From an uncultured Clostridia bacterium (GTDB lineage Bacteria; Bacillota; Clostridia; Christensenellales; UBA1242): DNA of 64,000 nucleotides. The DNA lies in contig CALVTR010000005.1 in NCBI GenBank assembly GCA_944362965.1, positions 1 to 64,000 of the forward strand. Direction: 5' to 3'. The position numbers and the translations under genes are program-made. The notes below the pieces were generated by a model that was given only the letters and a program-made list of their open reading frames with translations, did not search any database and was not told where the DNA came from. Within the stretch, counting starts at the first letter, position 1; the number at the start of each line of letters is the position of its first letter. Shown here one piece after another: positions 34,690 through 43,838 of this stretch.

Positions 34690-34717
34690 TTGAAAGTATT
34701 TGATAAATCATTATAAT
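34690..34717 (+). promoter_or_regulatory. DegV gene promoter
   Basis: TTGAAA (34690-34695), 16-bp spacer, TATAAT (34712-34717), with AAAGAGGTGA before the ATG at 34744. Confidence 0.7.
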
Positions 34718-34743
34718 TGAAATATAAAGCAAAGAGGTGATAT

Positions 34744-35595
34744 ATGATAAAAATTTGCACAGATAGTTGCGTTGATATAAACAAGAATCAGATTGAAGAA
34801 AATAATATCTATGTCTTTCCGCTATCAATTATTCTAGGTGATAAAGAATATTTAGATGGTGTAGACATATCTCCAAAGGATATTTTTAGTTATGTAGAAA
34901 AGACAGGTCAGCTTCCTAAAACGGCGGCACGGAGCATTGAAGATTTCAAAGCGTTTTTCTCTGATTTACTCAAAGATGGTAGTGAAGTTATCTATATGGG
35001 TATTTCAAGTAAACTCTCATCTGCATTTAGCTACGCAAAACAGGCAAAGGAAGAACTTAACAATGATAAGTTACATATAGTTGACAGCAAATCGCTATCG
35101 ACAGGCATCGGTCTTTTAGTTTTATATGCTTCTTCTCTTGCAAAGAGTGGCAAAAGTGCTATTGAAATTTGCAACCTTATTGAAAAACAAGCTGATTTAA
35201 ATCAAGCGTCATTTGTTGTTGACAAGCTCGACTTTCTTTATAAGGGCGGAAGGTGCTCGGCAATGGCAAGGTTTGGTGCAAATCTTTTAAAGATTAAGCC
35301 AAGACTTGAGCTTATAGATGGTAAGATTGAAAACACAGGCAAATACATGGGCAAATTCAATAGCGTTATATATAAATACATTGATGATATGCTATCTATA
35401 CATAGTAACGTTAAAAAGAACCTATGCTTTATCACGCACACGTGCAAAGATTTAGCATTTGTTGAAGAAGTGGTCAATTATGTTAAAAGCAAGAATATTT
35501 TTGAAAACGTGGTATCATCTGTTGCTGGCTCAACTATATCATGCCATTGCGGAGAAAACACACTTGGAATTTTATATCTTTTAGAAGAAAAGTAA
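34744..35595 (+). CDS. DegV family fatty-acid-binding protein (FakB type)
   Basis: A 283-aa protein with the DegV opening IKICTDSCVDI, the PLSI--GDKEYLDGVDI segment, the fatty-acid-site PKTAA motif, SSKLSSAF and the RCSAMARFGANLLKIKP region with GKYMGK. DegV/FakB proteins bind a fatty acid for phosphorylation by the FakA kinase. A detached FakA-like domain is encoded at 49111. First gene of a run with the HIT protein and rnhA. Confidence 0.9.
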   Translation: MIKICTDSCVDINKNQIEENNIYVFPLSIILGDKEYLDGVDISPKDIFSYVEKTGQLPKTAARSIEDFKAFFSDLLKDGSEVIYMGISSKLSSAFSYAKQAKEELNNDKLHIVDSKSLSTGIGLLVLYASSLAKSGKSAIEICNLIEKQADLNQASFVVDKLDFLYKGGRCSAMARFGANLLKIKPRLELIDGKIENTGKYMGKFNSVIYKYIDDMLSIHSNVKKNLCFITHTCKDLAFVEEVVNYVKSKNIFENVVSSVAGSTISCHCGENTLGILYLLEEK

Positions 35596-35606
35596 AGGAG
35601 AAATAT

Positions 35607-36011
35607 ATGGATAATTGTTTATTTTGTAAGATTATAAAAGGTGAAATGCCATCATACAAGATTTACGAAGATAAGTATACATATGCTTTTTTGGATATCA
35701 GTAATGACGGGAATGGACATATTTTAGTCATTCCTAAAAAACACTGCACCAATGTGCTTGACTGCGACGAAGAAACCTTAGCTCATGTGTTAGCAACAAT
35801 AAAGCTTATCGGAAATCATCTTGTAAACAACTGCGGCTTTGATGGTGTAAATGTTATAAACGCAAGTGGTGAAAGTGCCGAGCAAAGTGTTTTTCATCTC
35901 CATTTTCACGTCTTGCCTAGAAAGAAAAATGACGGTATGCATGTTTTCCCATCGCTTAAAAAGAATGACAAAACTTTGGAAGAACTTTGTGAAGAGTTAA
36001 AGGTGAAATAG
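35607..36011 (+). CDS. HIT family nucleotide hydrolase
   Basis: A 134-aa protein of the histidine triad family, which hydrolyses AMP-lysine and related phosphoramidates. CLFCKIIKGEMPSYKIYED opens the fold; a zinc-type CxxC is present. The triad is in HLHFHVLPR. AAAGGAG fixes the ATG at 35607. It lies 11 nt after degV and ends immediately before rnhA, in one operon. Confidence 0.93.
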   Translation: MDNCLFCKIIKGEMPSYKIYEDKYTYAFLDISNDGNGHILVIPKKHCTNVLDCDEETLAHVLATIKLIGNHLVNNCGFDGVNVINASGESAEQSVFHLHFHVLPRKKNDGMHVFPSLKKNDKTLEELCEELKVK

Positions 36012-36461
36012 ATGAAGCATATTGTTTTGTATACCGATGGAGCATGTTCGGGCAATCCAGGCAAAGGTGGTTGGGGCGCTATACTTTTCTATAACAACGT
36101 AAAAAAAGAGCTATCAGGCGGGGAAGCACAAACCACAAATAATCGTATGGAACTGACCGCTGTTATTAAAGGTTTAGAAGCCCTGAAAGAACCGTGTCAA
36201 GTAGACATTTATAGCGATTCAGCCTATGTTGTCAATGCTTTTTTGCAAAATTGGGTAGCAAATTGGCAGGCAAACGGCTGGAAAACAACGAAAGGCAAAG
36301 TGCTAAATTTAGATTTATGGCAAAGATTGCTTGAGCTTCTTCAAAAACATGATGTCAGCTGGCATAAGGTTAAAGGACACGCCGATAATGAGTTCAATAA
36401 TCGCTGCGACGCACTCGCAAGGGGAGAAATCACAAAGATTAAAGATGCAAATGAAAATTAG
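36012..36461 (+). CDS. rnhA: Ribonuclease HI
   Basis: A 149-aa enzyme cutting RNA in RNA-DNA hybrids. The metal-binding residues Asp9, Glu47, Asp69 and Asp133 and the loop His123 are all visible (YTDGACSGNPG, NRMELTA, YSDSAYVV, GHADNEFNNRCDALA). The basic handle region (WKTTKGKV) is present as in E. coli type RNase HI. It begins one base after the HIT stop with AAAGGTG upstream. Confidence 0.97.
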   Translation: MKHIVLYTDGACSGNPGKGGWGAILFYNNVKKELSGGEAQTTNNRMELTAVIKGLEALKEPCQVDIYSDSAYVVNAFLQNWVANWQANGWKTTKGKVLNLDLWQRLLELLQKHDVSWHKVKGHADNEFNNRCDALARGEITKIKDANEN

Positions 36462-36533
36462 TTTGGAATGTCAAGGCTAAATAAAAATATTCTACTTATA
36501 AAAACTTTGCAGCTAAAAAGATAACATAAAAAT

Positions 36534-36559
36534 AAAGACCATGTTTTTATGGTCTTTTT
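36534..36559 (+). terminator. degV-HIT-rnhA terminator
   Basis: AAAGACCAT/ATGGTCTTT stem, loop GTTTTT, T-run after it. Confidence 0.88.
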
Positions 36560-36614
36560 CAATTTGTATTAAGCTTTAATCTAAAATTCTTATATTTTCA
36601 TAACATAATAGTTT

Positions 36615-37172
36615 TTAATCAGTGTTGATTAGCTTCTCATATATGGTTTCATAAATAGAAGGAGCATTTATTTTCCACTTGTGTATTGCTTCATTTGCGG
36701 CTTGGCGAGAAGGAGCTTTTATATTTAAAACAAACATTGGCTGAGTAACGAGCGGCTCATATATTTTTAACTCCACATTATAAGAGCCATCTTCATTTTT
36801 AGAATAAGTTGCACTGTATTCCTGAGAAGATTTAACATTGAGCCTGTTGGCTTGCAAATATGCCGAAATCTCTTCACGCATGGTAAGTGGAATACGCCTA
36901 TAAAGGTGAGATAAGCATTCGCGGCCCTCATATGTTAGAGCAAAGAGTTCTTTGCCTTCATTTGCGTCACCTATGGTGTATAAAAGGTTGGTGTCAACAA
37001 GGTCGTGTATGATAGCCTTGCAATCCATGTAATTTTTAATCCAAGTATTTTTGATACTACAAATATCAAGAATAGAATCTTCTGTCAAAGGTATTTCCAT
37101 CTTGTCCACAACGAAAAGCATGATAAGTTTATCTAAAACGATCTGTTCTTTATCTGTAAGTATCTTATCCAT
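36615..37172 (-). CDS. DUF4364 family protein
   Basis: A 185-aa soluble protein. A winged-helix-like N-terminal part (ILTDKEQIVLDKLIMLFV...YTIGDANEGKELFALTYEGRECL) is followed by a beta-rich C-terminal part with FVLNIKAPSRQAANEAIHKW, the hallmark of clostridial DUF4364 proteins. Function unknown; the first half suggests DNA binding. Divergent from the next gene and alone on this strand. Confidence 0.75.
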   Translation of the reverse strand: MDKILTDKEQIVLDKLIMLFVVDKMEIPLTEDSILDICSIKNTWIKNYMDCKAIIHDLVDTNLLYTIGDANEGKELFALTYEGRECLSHLYRRIPLTMREEISAYLQANRLNVKSSQEYSATYSKNEDGSYNVELKIYEPLVTQPMFVLNIKAPSRQAANEAIHKWKINAPSIYETIYEKLINTD

Positions 37173-37280
37173 TTAAATATTATAACATGTTTTTTATAGA
37201 AATCAAATTTTTTTAAATAACTATCCTTAAATTGTTTGATTTTTTGTCAATGTATGGTAAAATACAAATGAGAGGTAAAT

Positions 37281-38042
37281 ATGGACCAAAATAAATTAAA
37301 AGACTTTTTTGATGCTTGTGATGATTTTATAAATTGCAAGTTTTTAGTTGCTGAATATAAACTTCAACGTATGCTTCAAATTCTTGCTTCAAATGAAGAG
37401 CTTTGTTCTCTTGTAGGCGAGTGTCTCGAGCAATTCAATAGAGATAGAGAATTTGCCAAAGCATTTATCCAAGACGGGCATGGAGAGTATATATGTGATA
37501 TGCCAACAGAAGAGTATAAGATTATAGCATTTGTATTTTGCACACTCGTTGATATGGATAATAAGAAGATTGACCTAATAGACTTTATTAAAAGGTTCTA
37601 TGGCAGAGAAGAAAATCCTTTTAAGGCTTTTATAAACCAAATGGTTATTCCATTTAGGAATTTGCTTGCTGAAGCTTTTGGCTATCCTAAACTTCCGGTA
37701 GAGAATAAAGAGCAACAGTCAGGGAGTGAAACAAATGAAAATGAAGACGAGTATGAAGATGATGACTATGATGAAAGAGATGACGGTGAAAGCGAAGACG
37801 ATGACCATAGTGATGACTTTATGCGTGTTCAAAAGATAGCTGTCCAGATTATAAGTGAGCTTCAATACTACAACAATTCTCAAAACAATGTGGATGCAAT
37901 AACTGTATGCAAGGCACTTATAAAGACAACTGACCTTCGTGATAGTGAAATTACATATTCGCTAGGACTTGCTCTTAAAGCCTGCAAGGCAAAACAGGTT
38001 AAGTTTTTAGTTAAAGAAATATTAGATATACTTAATATATAG
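37281..38042 (+). CDS. Hypothetical protein with acidic linker
   Basis: A 253-aa soluble protein in two helical parts (about 1-145 and 180-253) joined by a very acidic linker (ENEDEYEDDDYDERDDGE). The N-terminal part includes FVFCTLVDMDNKKIDLIDF and NPFKAFINQMVIPFRNLL. I recall similar unnamed clostridial proteins but no function. AGAGGTAA precedes the ATG; a terminator follows. Confidence 0.6.
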   Translation: MDQNKLKDFFDACDDFINCKFLVAEYKLQRMLQILASNEELCSLVGECLEQFNRDREFAKAFIQDGHGEYICDMPTEEYKIIAFVFCTLVDMDNKKIDLIDFIKRFYGREENPFKAFINQMVIPFRNLLAEAFGYPKLPVENKEQQSGSETNENEDEYEDDDYDERDDGESEDDDHSDDFMRVQKIAVQIISELQYYNNSQNNVDAITVCKALIKTTDLRDSEITYSLGLALKACKAKQVKFLVKEILDILNI

Positions 38043-38102
38043 TGTTTGCTAAAAAAGAAAAAACAAAATAAGTTAAAATATCAGAGTGGCTTAAATGATG
38101 AC

Positions 38103-38138
38103 AAAAACAGTAGGCTTATTTTAAGTTTGCTGTTTTTT
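38103..38138. terminator. Terminator between convergent genes
   Basis: AAAAACAG/CTGTTTTT outer stem with an inner GCTTA/TAAGT helix. Works on both strands. Confidence 0.65.
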
Positions 38139-38148
38139 ATTTACTTTA

Positions 38149-39072
38149 TTATAGTAATACAACAATTAAGATAACACTAACTATCGTTGCAAGAATGGCG
38201 TGCGTAAATTTTTGCAAAACAAAAAGTTTTATAGGCATATTAAGTTTATTTAGCATGGTGATAGATTGCAAAATGGTTGAAATTCCACCAAAGCTTATCA
38301 CAAAAGTGCAGGCGGCAACAGACCATACGCTATTTATTGATGAAGAAATATCAATGCATCCCTTTGTAATTTCTATTAACCCTTCAAGAATGCTTGCTAG
38401 CGGCGAAGGTAAAAGATTGAAGATTGGTGAAAGCGATGTTATAATCACAAAAAATATAGCAATGATTGTGCCAACAGAAATGATGCTTAAAGCAGAATCT
38501 AAAACAATACTTGATAGGTCCGCACTGTTTTTTGATACCTTGTTTTGCAGCGGCGTTTTATCTTCTTTGATGTTGATTTTGCGGTATAAAAGTCCATTTA
38601 AAAGTGCACCGATAATATGGGAAATCATGATGATATAACCGAATGTGGCATTTTTGAGCATACCGATTCCGACTGCACCAATTATAAACATTGGTCCAGA
38701 CGTAGAGCAAAAACTTGTCATTTTGAAGGCGTCATTTTTGGTGATTTTTCCTGATTCATACAGGTCAGCTGTCATTTTTGCACCCACTGGGTAACCAGAA
38801 ATTATGCTCATCAAAAATACATAAGACGACACTGCGTGTGCTTTAAAAAGCTTTTCGCAAGGCATGCTGAAAATGTTTGAAAACTTTTCAACTGTGCCTA
38901 ATTGTGAGAGAACTTTTGTTAAAAATATAAATGGAAGCACACTTGGCAGCACGTTAAAAGCCCATGCAGTTATGCCATTTAAGGTTTGACTTATATAAAG
39001 GTCTGGGAAGATGACCATATTTATAATAACAAACACCACAAAAATTGATAAAATTATGCTATATTTTTTCAT
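38149..39072 (-). CDS. YlbJ-like sporulation integral membrane protein
   Basis: A 307-aa membrane protein with about eight helices of the nucleoside-recognition/Gate type. YlbJ markers are NVLPSVLPFIFLTKVL, IISGYPVGAKMTADLY, FCSTSGPMFIIGAVG and the late ISFGGISTILQSITML segment. YlbJ is needed for spore cortex formation in Bacillus. Divergent from pta; such placement next to pta-ackA is common in Clostridia. Confidence 0.85.
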   Translation of the reverse strand: MKKYSIILSIFVVFVIINMVIFPDLYISQTLNGITAWAFNVLPSVLPFIFLTKVLSQLGTVEKFSNIFSMPCEKLFKAHAVSSYVFLMSIISGYPVGAKMTADLYESGKITKNDAFKMTSFCSTSGPMFIIGAVGIGMLKNATFGYIIMISHIIGALLNGLLYRKINIKEDKTPLQNKVSKNSADLSSIVLDSALSIISVGTIIAIFFVIITSLSPIFNLLPSPLASILEGLIEITKGCIDISSSINSVWSVAACTFVISFGGISTILQSITMLNKLNMPIKLFVLQKFTHAILATIVSVILIVVLL

Positions 39073-39259
39073 TTATTGCTCCAAAGATTTGACAAGAAAA
39101 TTGTAAAATTATATAATAAAATTGTGTTTGAGAAAATTATAGATTTTAAGTTAAATAAAAGCCTATAATTATTAAAAAGTAAATATTTAATTGGGCTTGG
39201 ACTTATTTTTATTTATCAATAATTTATTCAGATTACAGCATTTTTAGAAGGGGACAAAT

Positions 39260-40243
39260 ATGAAAATTAAAGAGCTTTATAAAAAGGCGGAACAGCTTAA
39301 AAAGACAATAGTTTTTCCTGAAGCTGGCTTTAGCGATAGGACTATAGAAGCTGTTAAATATATTCAAAAAAAGAAGATTGCACGTCCTATACTCATAGGC
39401 GATGAAAGTGCACTCGTTTTAAGAGATAAATCTCTAATAGAATTTCAGATTATCAATCCAAAGACATTTCAAAACAAAGATGATTTAGCAAAAAGACTAT
39501 ACGAAAAACGTAAAGATAAGGGCATGACGTTTGAAGAAGCCAAAAAACTTGCAGAAGACCCTTACTACTTTTCAACTTTGCTTGTAGATGCTGGTATGGC
39601 TGATGGTATGGTGGCAGGAGCTGAAGCTTCAACTGCAAATACAGTAAGACCAGCACTCCAAGTTATAAAGGCAAAGAAAAAGGGTGGCATTGTTTCATCT
39701 TGTTTCTTGATGTATGGCAAAAACAAATTCTTAAAAGATAAGCCTTTAATAATCGCTGACTGTGGTGTTATCATGCACCCAACTGCAGATGAACTTTATC
39801 AGATTGCTTGTCAAAGTGTGGAAACATACAAAAATCTTGGGTTTAAAGATCCAAAAGTTGCCTTTTTATCTTTCTCAAGCAAAGGTTCGGCTAAAGACGA
39901 AAGTGTTGAGATCGTGAGGCAAGCTTATGAAAAATTCAGAAAGACAGGCGTGCCTTGTGATGGAGAACTTCAATTTGATGCTGCTATGGTGCAATCGGTT
40001 GCTGCTCATAAAGCTCCAGAGAGTGCCATTAAAGGCGATGCAAATATCCTTATATTCCCAGACTTGAATAGCGGAAATATTTGTTATAAAACTATGCAGT
40101 ATATTGGCGGGTTAAACGCAATAGGACCTATTTTGCAGGGACTAAATAAACCTGTAAATGACTTGTCTCGTGGTTGCAGCCCAGAAGATATAGTAACAGT
40201 AACAGCAGTAACAGTGCTGCAAACAATTAAGGAGGAAAAATAA
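39260..40243 (+). CDS. pta: Phosphate acetyltransferase
   Basis: A 327-aa enzyme converting acetyl-CoA and phosphate to acetyl phosphate and CoA. The whole length matches the short Pta type: GMADGMVAGAEASTANTVRPALQ (in parts: GMADGMVAGA, STANTVRPALQ), FLSFSSKGSAK and IFPDLNSGNICYK. GAAGGGG lies upstream of the ATG. ackA begins directly after the stop, forming the acetate/ATP-yielding pair. Confidence 0.97.
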   Translation: MKIKELYKKAEQLKKTIVFPEAGFSDRTIEAVKYIQKKKIARPILIGDESALVLRDKSLIEFQIINPKTFQNKDDLAKRLYEKRKDKGMTFEEAKKLAEDPYYFSTLLVDAGMADGMVAGAEASTANTVRPALQVIKAKKKGGIVSSCFLMYGKNKFLKDKPLIIADCGVIMHPTADELYQIACQSVETYKNLGFKDPKVAFLSFSSKGSAKDESVEIVRQAYEKFRKTGVPCDGELQFDAAMVQSVAAHKAPESAIKGDANILIFPDLNSGNICYKTMQYIGGLNAIGPILQGLNKPVNDLSRGCSPEDIVTVTAVTVLQTIKEEK

Positions 40244-41443
40244 ATGAAAATTTTAGTAATCAATGCAGGTAGTTCATCATTAAAATTTCAACTTTTTGAT
40301 ATGGACAATGAAAAAGTTATTGCAAAAGGAAACTGCGAAAAGATAGGGCTTGAAGGCTCATTCGTAGGCTATAAAACAACAGGAGATAAAAAGGAAAAGT
40401 TTGTAAAACTTCCTGACCATAAAGCAGCTGTAAAAGCAGTTTTTGACATTTTAACGGACAAGCAAGAAGGTGTAATTAAAGACCTTTCTGAAATAGATGC
40501 GGTTGGCCATAGATTTGTTCAAGGTGGTTGGTTATTTGATAGAAGCATGTTGTTTGATGACGACGTAGTTGAAAAATTAAATCAGCTTACAGACCTTTCG
40601 CCGGTGCATGCTCACGCAAATATGGCGGGCTATTTAGGTTGTCATGAACTTATGCCAAACACTCCACAAGCGGTTGTATTTGACACAACATTCCATGCAA
40701 CAATGCCTGCTAAGGCATATATGTATGGCATCAAATATGAAGATTATGAAAAATATCACGTAAGAAAGTATGGTTTTCATGGAACAAGCCATAGATATGT
40801 TTTAGGCGAAGCTGCAAAGCTTTTAGGAAAGGATCCTAAAGACGTCAATATAATCACAGTGCATCTTGGCAACGGCTCATCAATAACCGCAATCAAAAAT
40901 GGTCAAAGCGTAGATACAACAATGGGACTTACGCCACTTGAAGGACTTATTATGGGAACTAGATCTGGAGACCTTGACCCAACAGTTGTAAGCTATCTTG
41001 GCGAAAAGAAGGGCATGAACGCAAGTGAAATGGTAAATTACCTTAATAAACAATGTGGTATCTTAGGTGTGAGCGGCGTTTCAAGTGATATGAGAGAATT
41101 GAATGCTGCTATTGAGCAAGGAAATAAGAGGGCAAGACTTGCACTTGACATGCTTATATATAGAGTGAAGAAATTTATAGGCTCTTATATGGCAGTGCTT
41201 GGCAGAGTTGACGCTATAGTATTCACAGGTGGAATTGGAGAGAACCAAGAAGATTTAAGAGAAGGTGCTCTTGAAGGTATGGAAAACTACGGAATTAAAA
41301 TTGACGTAGAGAAGAATAACCATCTACCACGCGGCAGCGTTGAAGAAATCAGCACAAAGGACTCTAAAGTTAGAGTATTTAGAATACCAACAGATGAAGA
41401 GCTTTTGATTGCAAGAGATACAAAAGCCTTAATAAGCAAATAA
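40244..41443 (+). CDS. ackA: Acetate kinase
   Basis: A 399-aa ASKHA-fold kinase making ATP and acetate from acetyl phosphate. Signatures: ILVINAGSSSLKFQLF at the start, VHAHANMAGYLGC, FHGTSHRYV, HLGNGSSITAI, MGTRSGDLDP and VFTGGIGENQ. AAGGAGG before the ATG lies within the end of pta. Confidence 0.98.
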   Translation: MKILVINAGSSSLKFQLFDMDNEKVIAKGNCEKIGLEGSFVGYKTTGDKKEKFVKLPDHKAAVKAVFDILTDKQEGVIKDLSEIDAVGHRFVQGGWLFDRSMLFDDDVVEKLNQLTDLSPVHAHANMAGYLGCHELMPNTPQAVVFDTTFHATMPAKAYMYGIKYEDYEKYHVRKYGFHGTSHRYVLGEAAKLLGKDPKDVNIITVHLGNGSSITAIKNGQSVDTTMGLTPLEGLIMGTRSGDLDPTVVSYLGEKKGMNASEMVNYLNKQCGILGVSGVSSDMRELNAAIEQGNKRARLALDMLIYRVKKFIGSYMAVLGRVDAIVFTGGIGENQEDLREGALEGMENYGIKIDVEKNNHLPRGSVEEISTKDSKVRVFRIPTDEELLIARDTKALISK

Positions 41444-41811
41444 TCCTTTATCTCAAGTTACTTAGAAATAAATAATTACGATAATACTATAATTTTATTA
41501 TTATGAAGCGATAAAAAGCTTTATGGTAATAAAACTCAGCATATCAAAGTTCTTATTTATGTTAACGCACAATGTTGTCTAGGGAAACATTGCAAAGCTC
41601 AAATAATTTAAATTTAATCTAGCGCGACCTGTGTTTTATTAAGCACGAAGTTTCAAATAAAACAAATTTACTTTAAATCTATATTCTATAGGTGGCTTAT
41701 AGAAAAAGGTTAGAATGATTAAAATTGTTGTCATGTTATAAAAGAATAGCTTTAATTTTTATGAAAAAAGGTGAGAGTTATAAATGACTTTATAATAATT
41801 TGCAAAAATAC
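41444..41811 (+). other. Long gap between ackA and rpmF, no coding sequence
   Basis: About 370 bp where many Clostridia encode a DUF177/YceD protein; none is seen. Two hairpins are visible: CAATGTT/AACATTG near 41571-41598 and GTTTTATT/AATAAAAC (41633-41640 with 41656-41663). I recognise no riboswitch. The rest is AT-rich. Confidence 0.45.
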
Positions 41812-41840
41812 TTGACAAAAGACAAGAAAATTAATATAAT
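41812..41840 (+). promoter_or_regulatory. rpmF promoter, perfect consensus
   Basis: TTGACA (41812-41817), 17-bp spacer, TATAAT (41835-41840): an ideal sigma-A promoter, fitting a highly expressed ribosomal protein gene. Confidence 0.9.
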
Positions 41841-41888
41841 TAAAAAGCATGATGTATATAAAGATATATTTTTAAGGAGGAAGATACA

Positions 41889-42080
41889 ATGGCAGTTCCA
41901 AAGCATAAGGTTTCTAAGGCAAGAAGAAATTCAAGACACTCTGCAAACTCAAAAGCAGTTATGCCTACACTTGTTGAATGCCCACAATGTCACGAAATGA
42001 AAAAGCCACACACAGTTTGCAAGAAGTGTGGAACATATAAGGGTGAAACCGTAATTGAAATGAAAGAAGAAAAGAAATAA
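41889..42080 (+). CDS. rpmF: 50S ribosomal protein bL32
   Basis: A 63-aa ribosomal protein. MAVPKHKVSKARRNSRHSAN is the classic L32 opening. Four cysteines in two CxxC pairs (CPQC and CKKC) form the zinc-binding version, so this is the zinc-dependent form. AAGGAGG is optimally placed. Followed by a terminator. Confidence 0.98.
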   Translation: MAVPKHKVSKARRNSRHSANSKAVMPTLVECPQCHEMKKPHTVCKKCGTYKGETVIEMKEEKK

Positions 42081-42091
42081 ATGATTTAAAG

Positions 42092-42121
42092 CTCTCCGCA
42101 AGATTTTCTTGGAGAGTTTTT
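42092..42121 (+). terminator. rpmF terminator
   Basis: CTCTCC/GGAGAG plus AAGA/TCTT helices with a 2-nt bulge, then five T residues. Confidence 0.8.
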
Positions 42122-42147
42122 ATTTTTGTGCTTCAGCTATTATGTCT

Positions 42148-42253
42148 GCCATACAAAATACGATATATGCTATTATTTACGCAAGACATAATATCATATA
42201 TAGTGTTTATAGTGTTTTTCGCATTTTTTATGGTATGCAAGGCAGAATAGAAA
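42148..42253. repeat. AT-rich palindromic repeat, copy 3 (MITE-like)
   Basis: CTGCCATACAAAATACGATA at the left and, inverted at the right, CTGCCTTGCATACCATAAAA form loose terminal inverted repeats about 105 bp apart. The segment holds CATACAAAATACGATATAT and AATATCATATATAGTG, which match the motif at 28346-28398 and 33926-33943. Confidence 0.45.
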
Positions 42254-42410
42254 AAATTTAAACTGATTTTCAAAAAGGAAAAACAAATAGTTGCATATTT
42301 TTTTTATTTTTGTTATCATAAATTTGATTACAAATGTTATATTTTAAATCATATTAAAATTTAAAATCTATTGTTTATCTAAATTAAATTAATCAAAGGA
42401 GACTTTAGTT

Positions 42411-43418
42411 ATGAAAGTAGTTGTAGATGCTTTTGGCGGCGATAACGCTCCACTTGAAGTTGTTGAAGGGGCTATACTTGCATTAAAAAAGCATAAAGAC
42501 CTTGAAGTTATATTATGCGGAAAGGAAGATAAAATAAAAGAAATCTTGAATGGACGAGATGAGCGAGTTGAAATAGTAAACGCTAGTGAAGTTATAACTA
42601 ATGATGACGTTCCAACTGATGCTATAAGACATAAAAAAGACTCTTCGCTTGTTGTTGCATATGACGTGCTAAAAAATAGAGGAGATGTTATTGGGCTTGT
42701 TACTGCAGGAAGCACAGGTGCTGTTCTTGCAGGCGCAATAATGAAGATTGGAAGAATTAAGGGTATTTCAAGACCTGCTCTTGCTCCAATACTTCCAACG
42801 AAAAAGGACACTGACGTTATTATTATTGATAGTGGTGCAAATATAGACTGCAAACCTATCAATCTTTTGCATTTTGCATTGATGGGGTCTGCTTACTATT
42901 CAATAATATATAATAAGGAAGCTCCAAGAGTTGCTCTTCTTAACAATGGTGTTGAAGATGAAAAGGGTAATGAACTTGCTAAGGAAACATTTCCACTATT
43001 AAAAAATGCTCCAATCAACTTCATTGGAAATAGAGAAGGATTTGACTTTATGAGCGGCGATGTTGACGTTATGGTTACCGATGGCTTTGCTGGCAACGCA
43101 CTACTAAAGGGAACCGAAGGTGCTGTTACTGCCGTTATTTCAATTCTTAAGAAGAGCATAAAGTCTCATTTTTGGAGCAAAGTGGGTTATCTTTTCATGG
43201 GTAAAACATTTAAGGAAATCAAGGCAAGAGTTGACGTTCAAAAGAAGCATGCAGGCTCACCACTTCTTGGTTGCAAGAAACTTGTTGTTAAAAATCATGG
43301 CGGTTGCAATCGAGCCAATATTTGTGCGTCTATTGAACAGACTATGAAGCTTCATGAAAACAATCTTAATAAAAAGATTGAAGACGCTATTGCAAATCTA
43401 AATTTAACTGAAGAATAA
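42411..43418 (+). CDS. plsX: Phosphate acyltransferase PlsX
   Basis: A 335-aa enzyme making acyl-phosphate from acyl-ACP for phospholipid synthesis. Markers: MKVVVDAFGGDNAP, GLVTAGSTGAVLAGA, RPALAPILPT, LLNNGVEDEKGN and DGFAGNALLKGTEG. AAAGGAG precedes the ATG. Order plsX-rnc-smc-ftsY is conserved, but the acpP gene usually found after plsX is missing here. Confidence 0.97.
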   Translation: MKVVVDAFGGDNAPLEVVEGAILALKKHKDLEVILCGKEDKIKEILNGRDERVEIVNASEVITNDDVPTDAIRHKKDSSLVVAYDVLKNRGDVIGLVTAGSTGAVLAGAIMKIGRIKGISRPALAPILPTKKDTDVIIIDSGANIDCKPINLLHFALMGSAYYSIIYNKEAPRVALLNNGVEDEKGNELAKETFPLLKNAPINFIGNREGFDFMSGDVDVMVTDGFAGNALLKGTEGAVTAVISILKKSIKSHFWSKVGYLFMGKTFKEIKARVDVQKKHAGSPLLGCKKLVVKNHGGCNRANICASIEQTMKLHENNLNKKIEDAIANLNLTEE

Positions 43419-43838
43419 TTTTTAAATTTAGCAAGCTTTAAAGCTTTAAAAATTAAAAGAAAACCTTGAATTGTGTATTTTATTATAATTATTTTTTTAT
43501 AACTATTATATTTTAAATATCTCAATAAATCTGTATTTCTATTTTTATTAATAAACATTTATATATGCTAGCTTATTTAATACAAAGTTTTTGATTGATT
43601 CTCAAAATGTCTGTATGAGAGTAGAATATATGTTTTTATGTTGAAAATAGATTGCGAGCTATAATCATTATTTGGAAGCAGCTAATATAGATAAATTATT
43701 AGCTGATTTTATTTTTATTTAATTTGGAGCTTGCAAGTGGTTTCTAAATGTGATAAGATTATAAAAGGATAAGGCAGGATAAACTTTATTGTTGCGTTTG
43801 ATAAAGGATTGTCTATATTATCAAGAAAAAGGATTAAC
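43419..43838 (+). other. Gap between plsX and rnc with a stray terminator-like hairpin
   Basis: A 420-bp AT-rich gap with no acpP or other gene. CAGCTAATA/TATTAGCTG (43679-43687 with 43697-43705) followed by ATTTTATTTTTA is terminator-like, although no gene ends there; it may close a short untranslated transcript or be a leftover of a lost gene. Confidence 0.45.

Noticed and set aside
34383-34703. 106-codon plus-strand frame over the YjzC-like gene
   Set aside because: It has no ribosome binding site, odd composition and covers a terminator hairpin; the minus-strand YjzC-like frame with GGAGGT is the real gene.
41560-41670. Possible riboswitch before rpmF
   Set aside because: Two simple hairpins but none of the conserved cores of riboswitch classes I know, and rpmF has its own promoter downstream of them.
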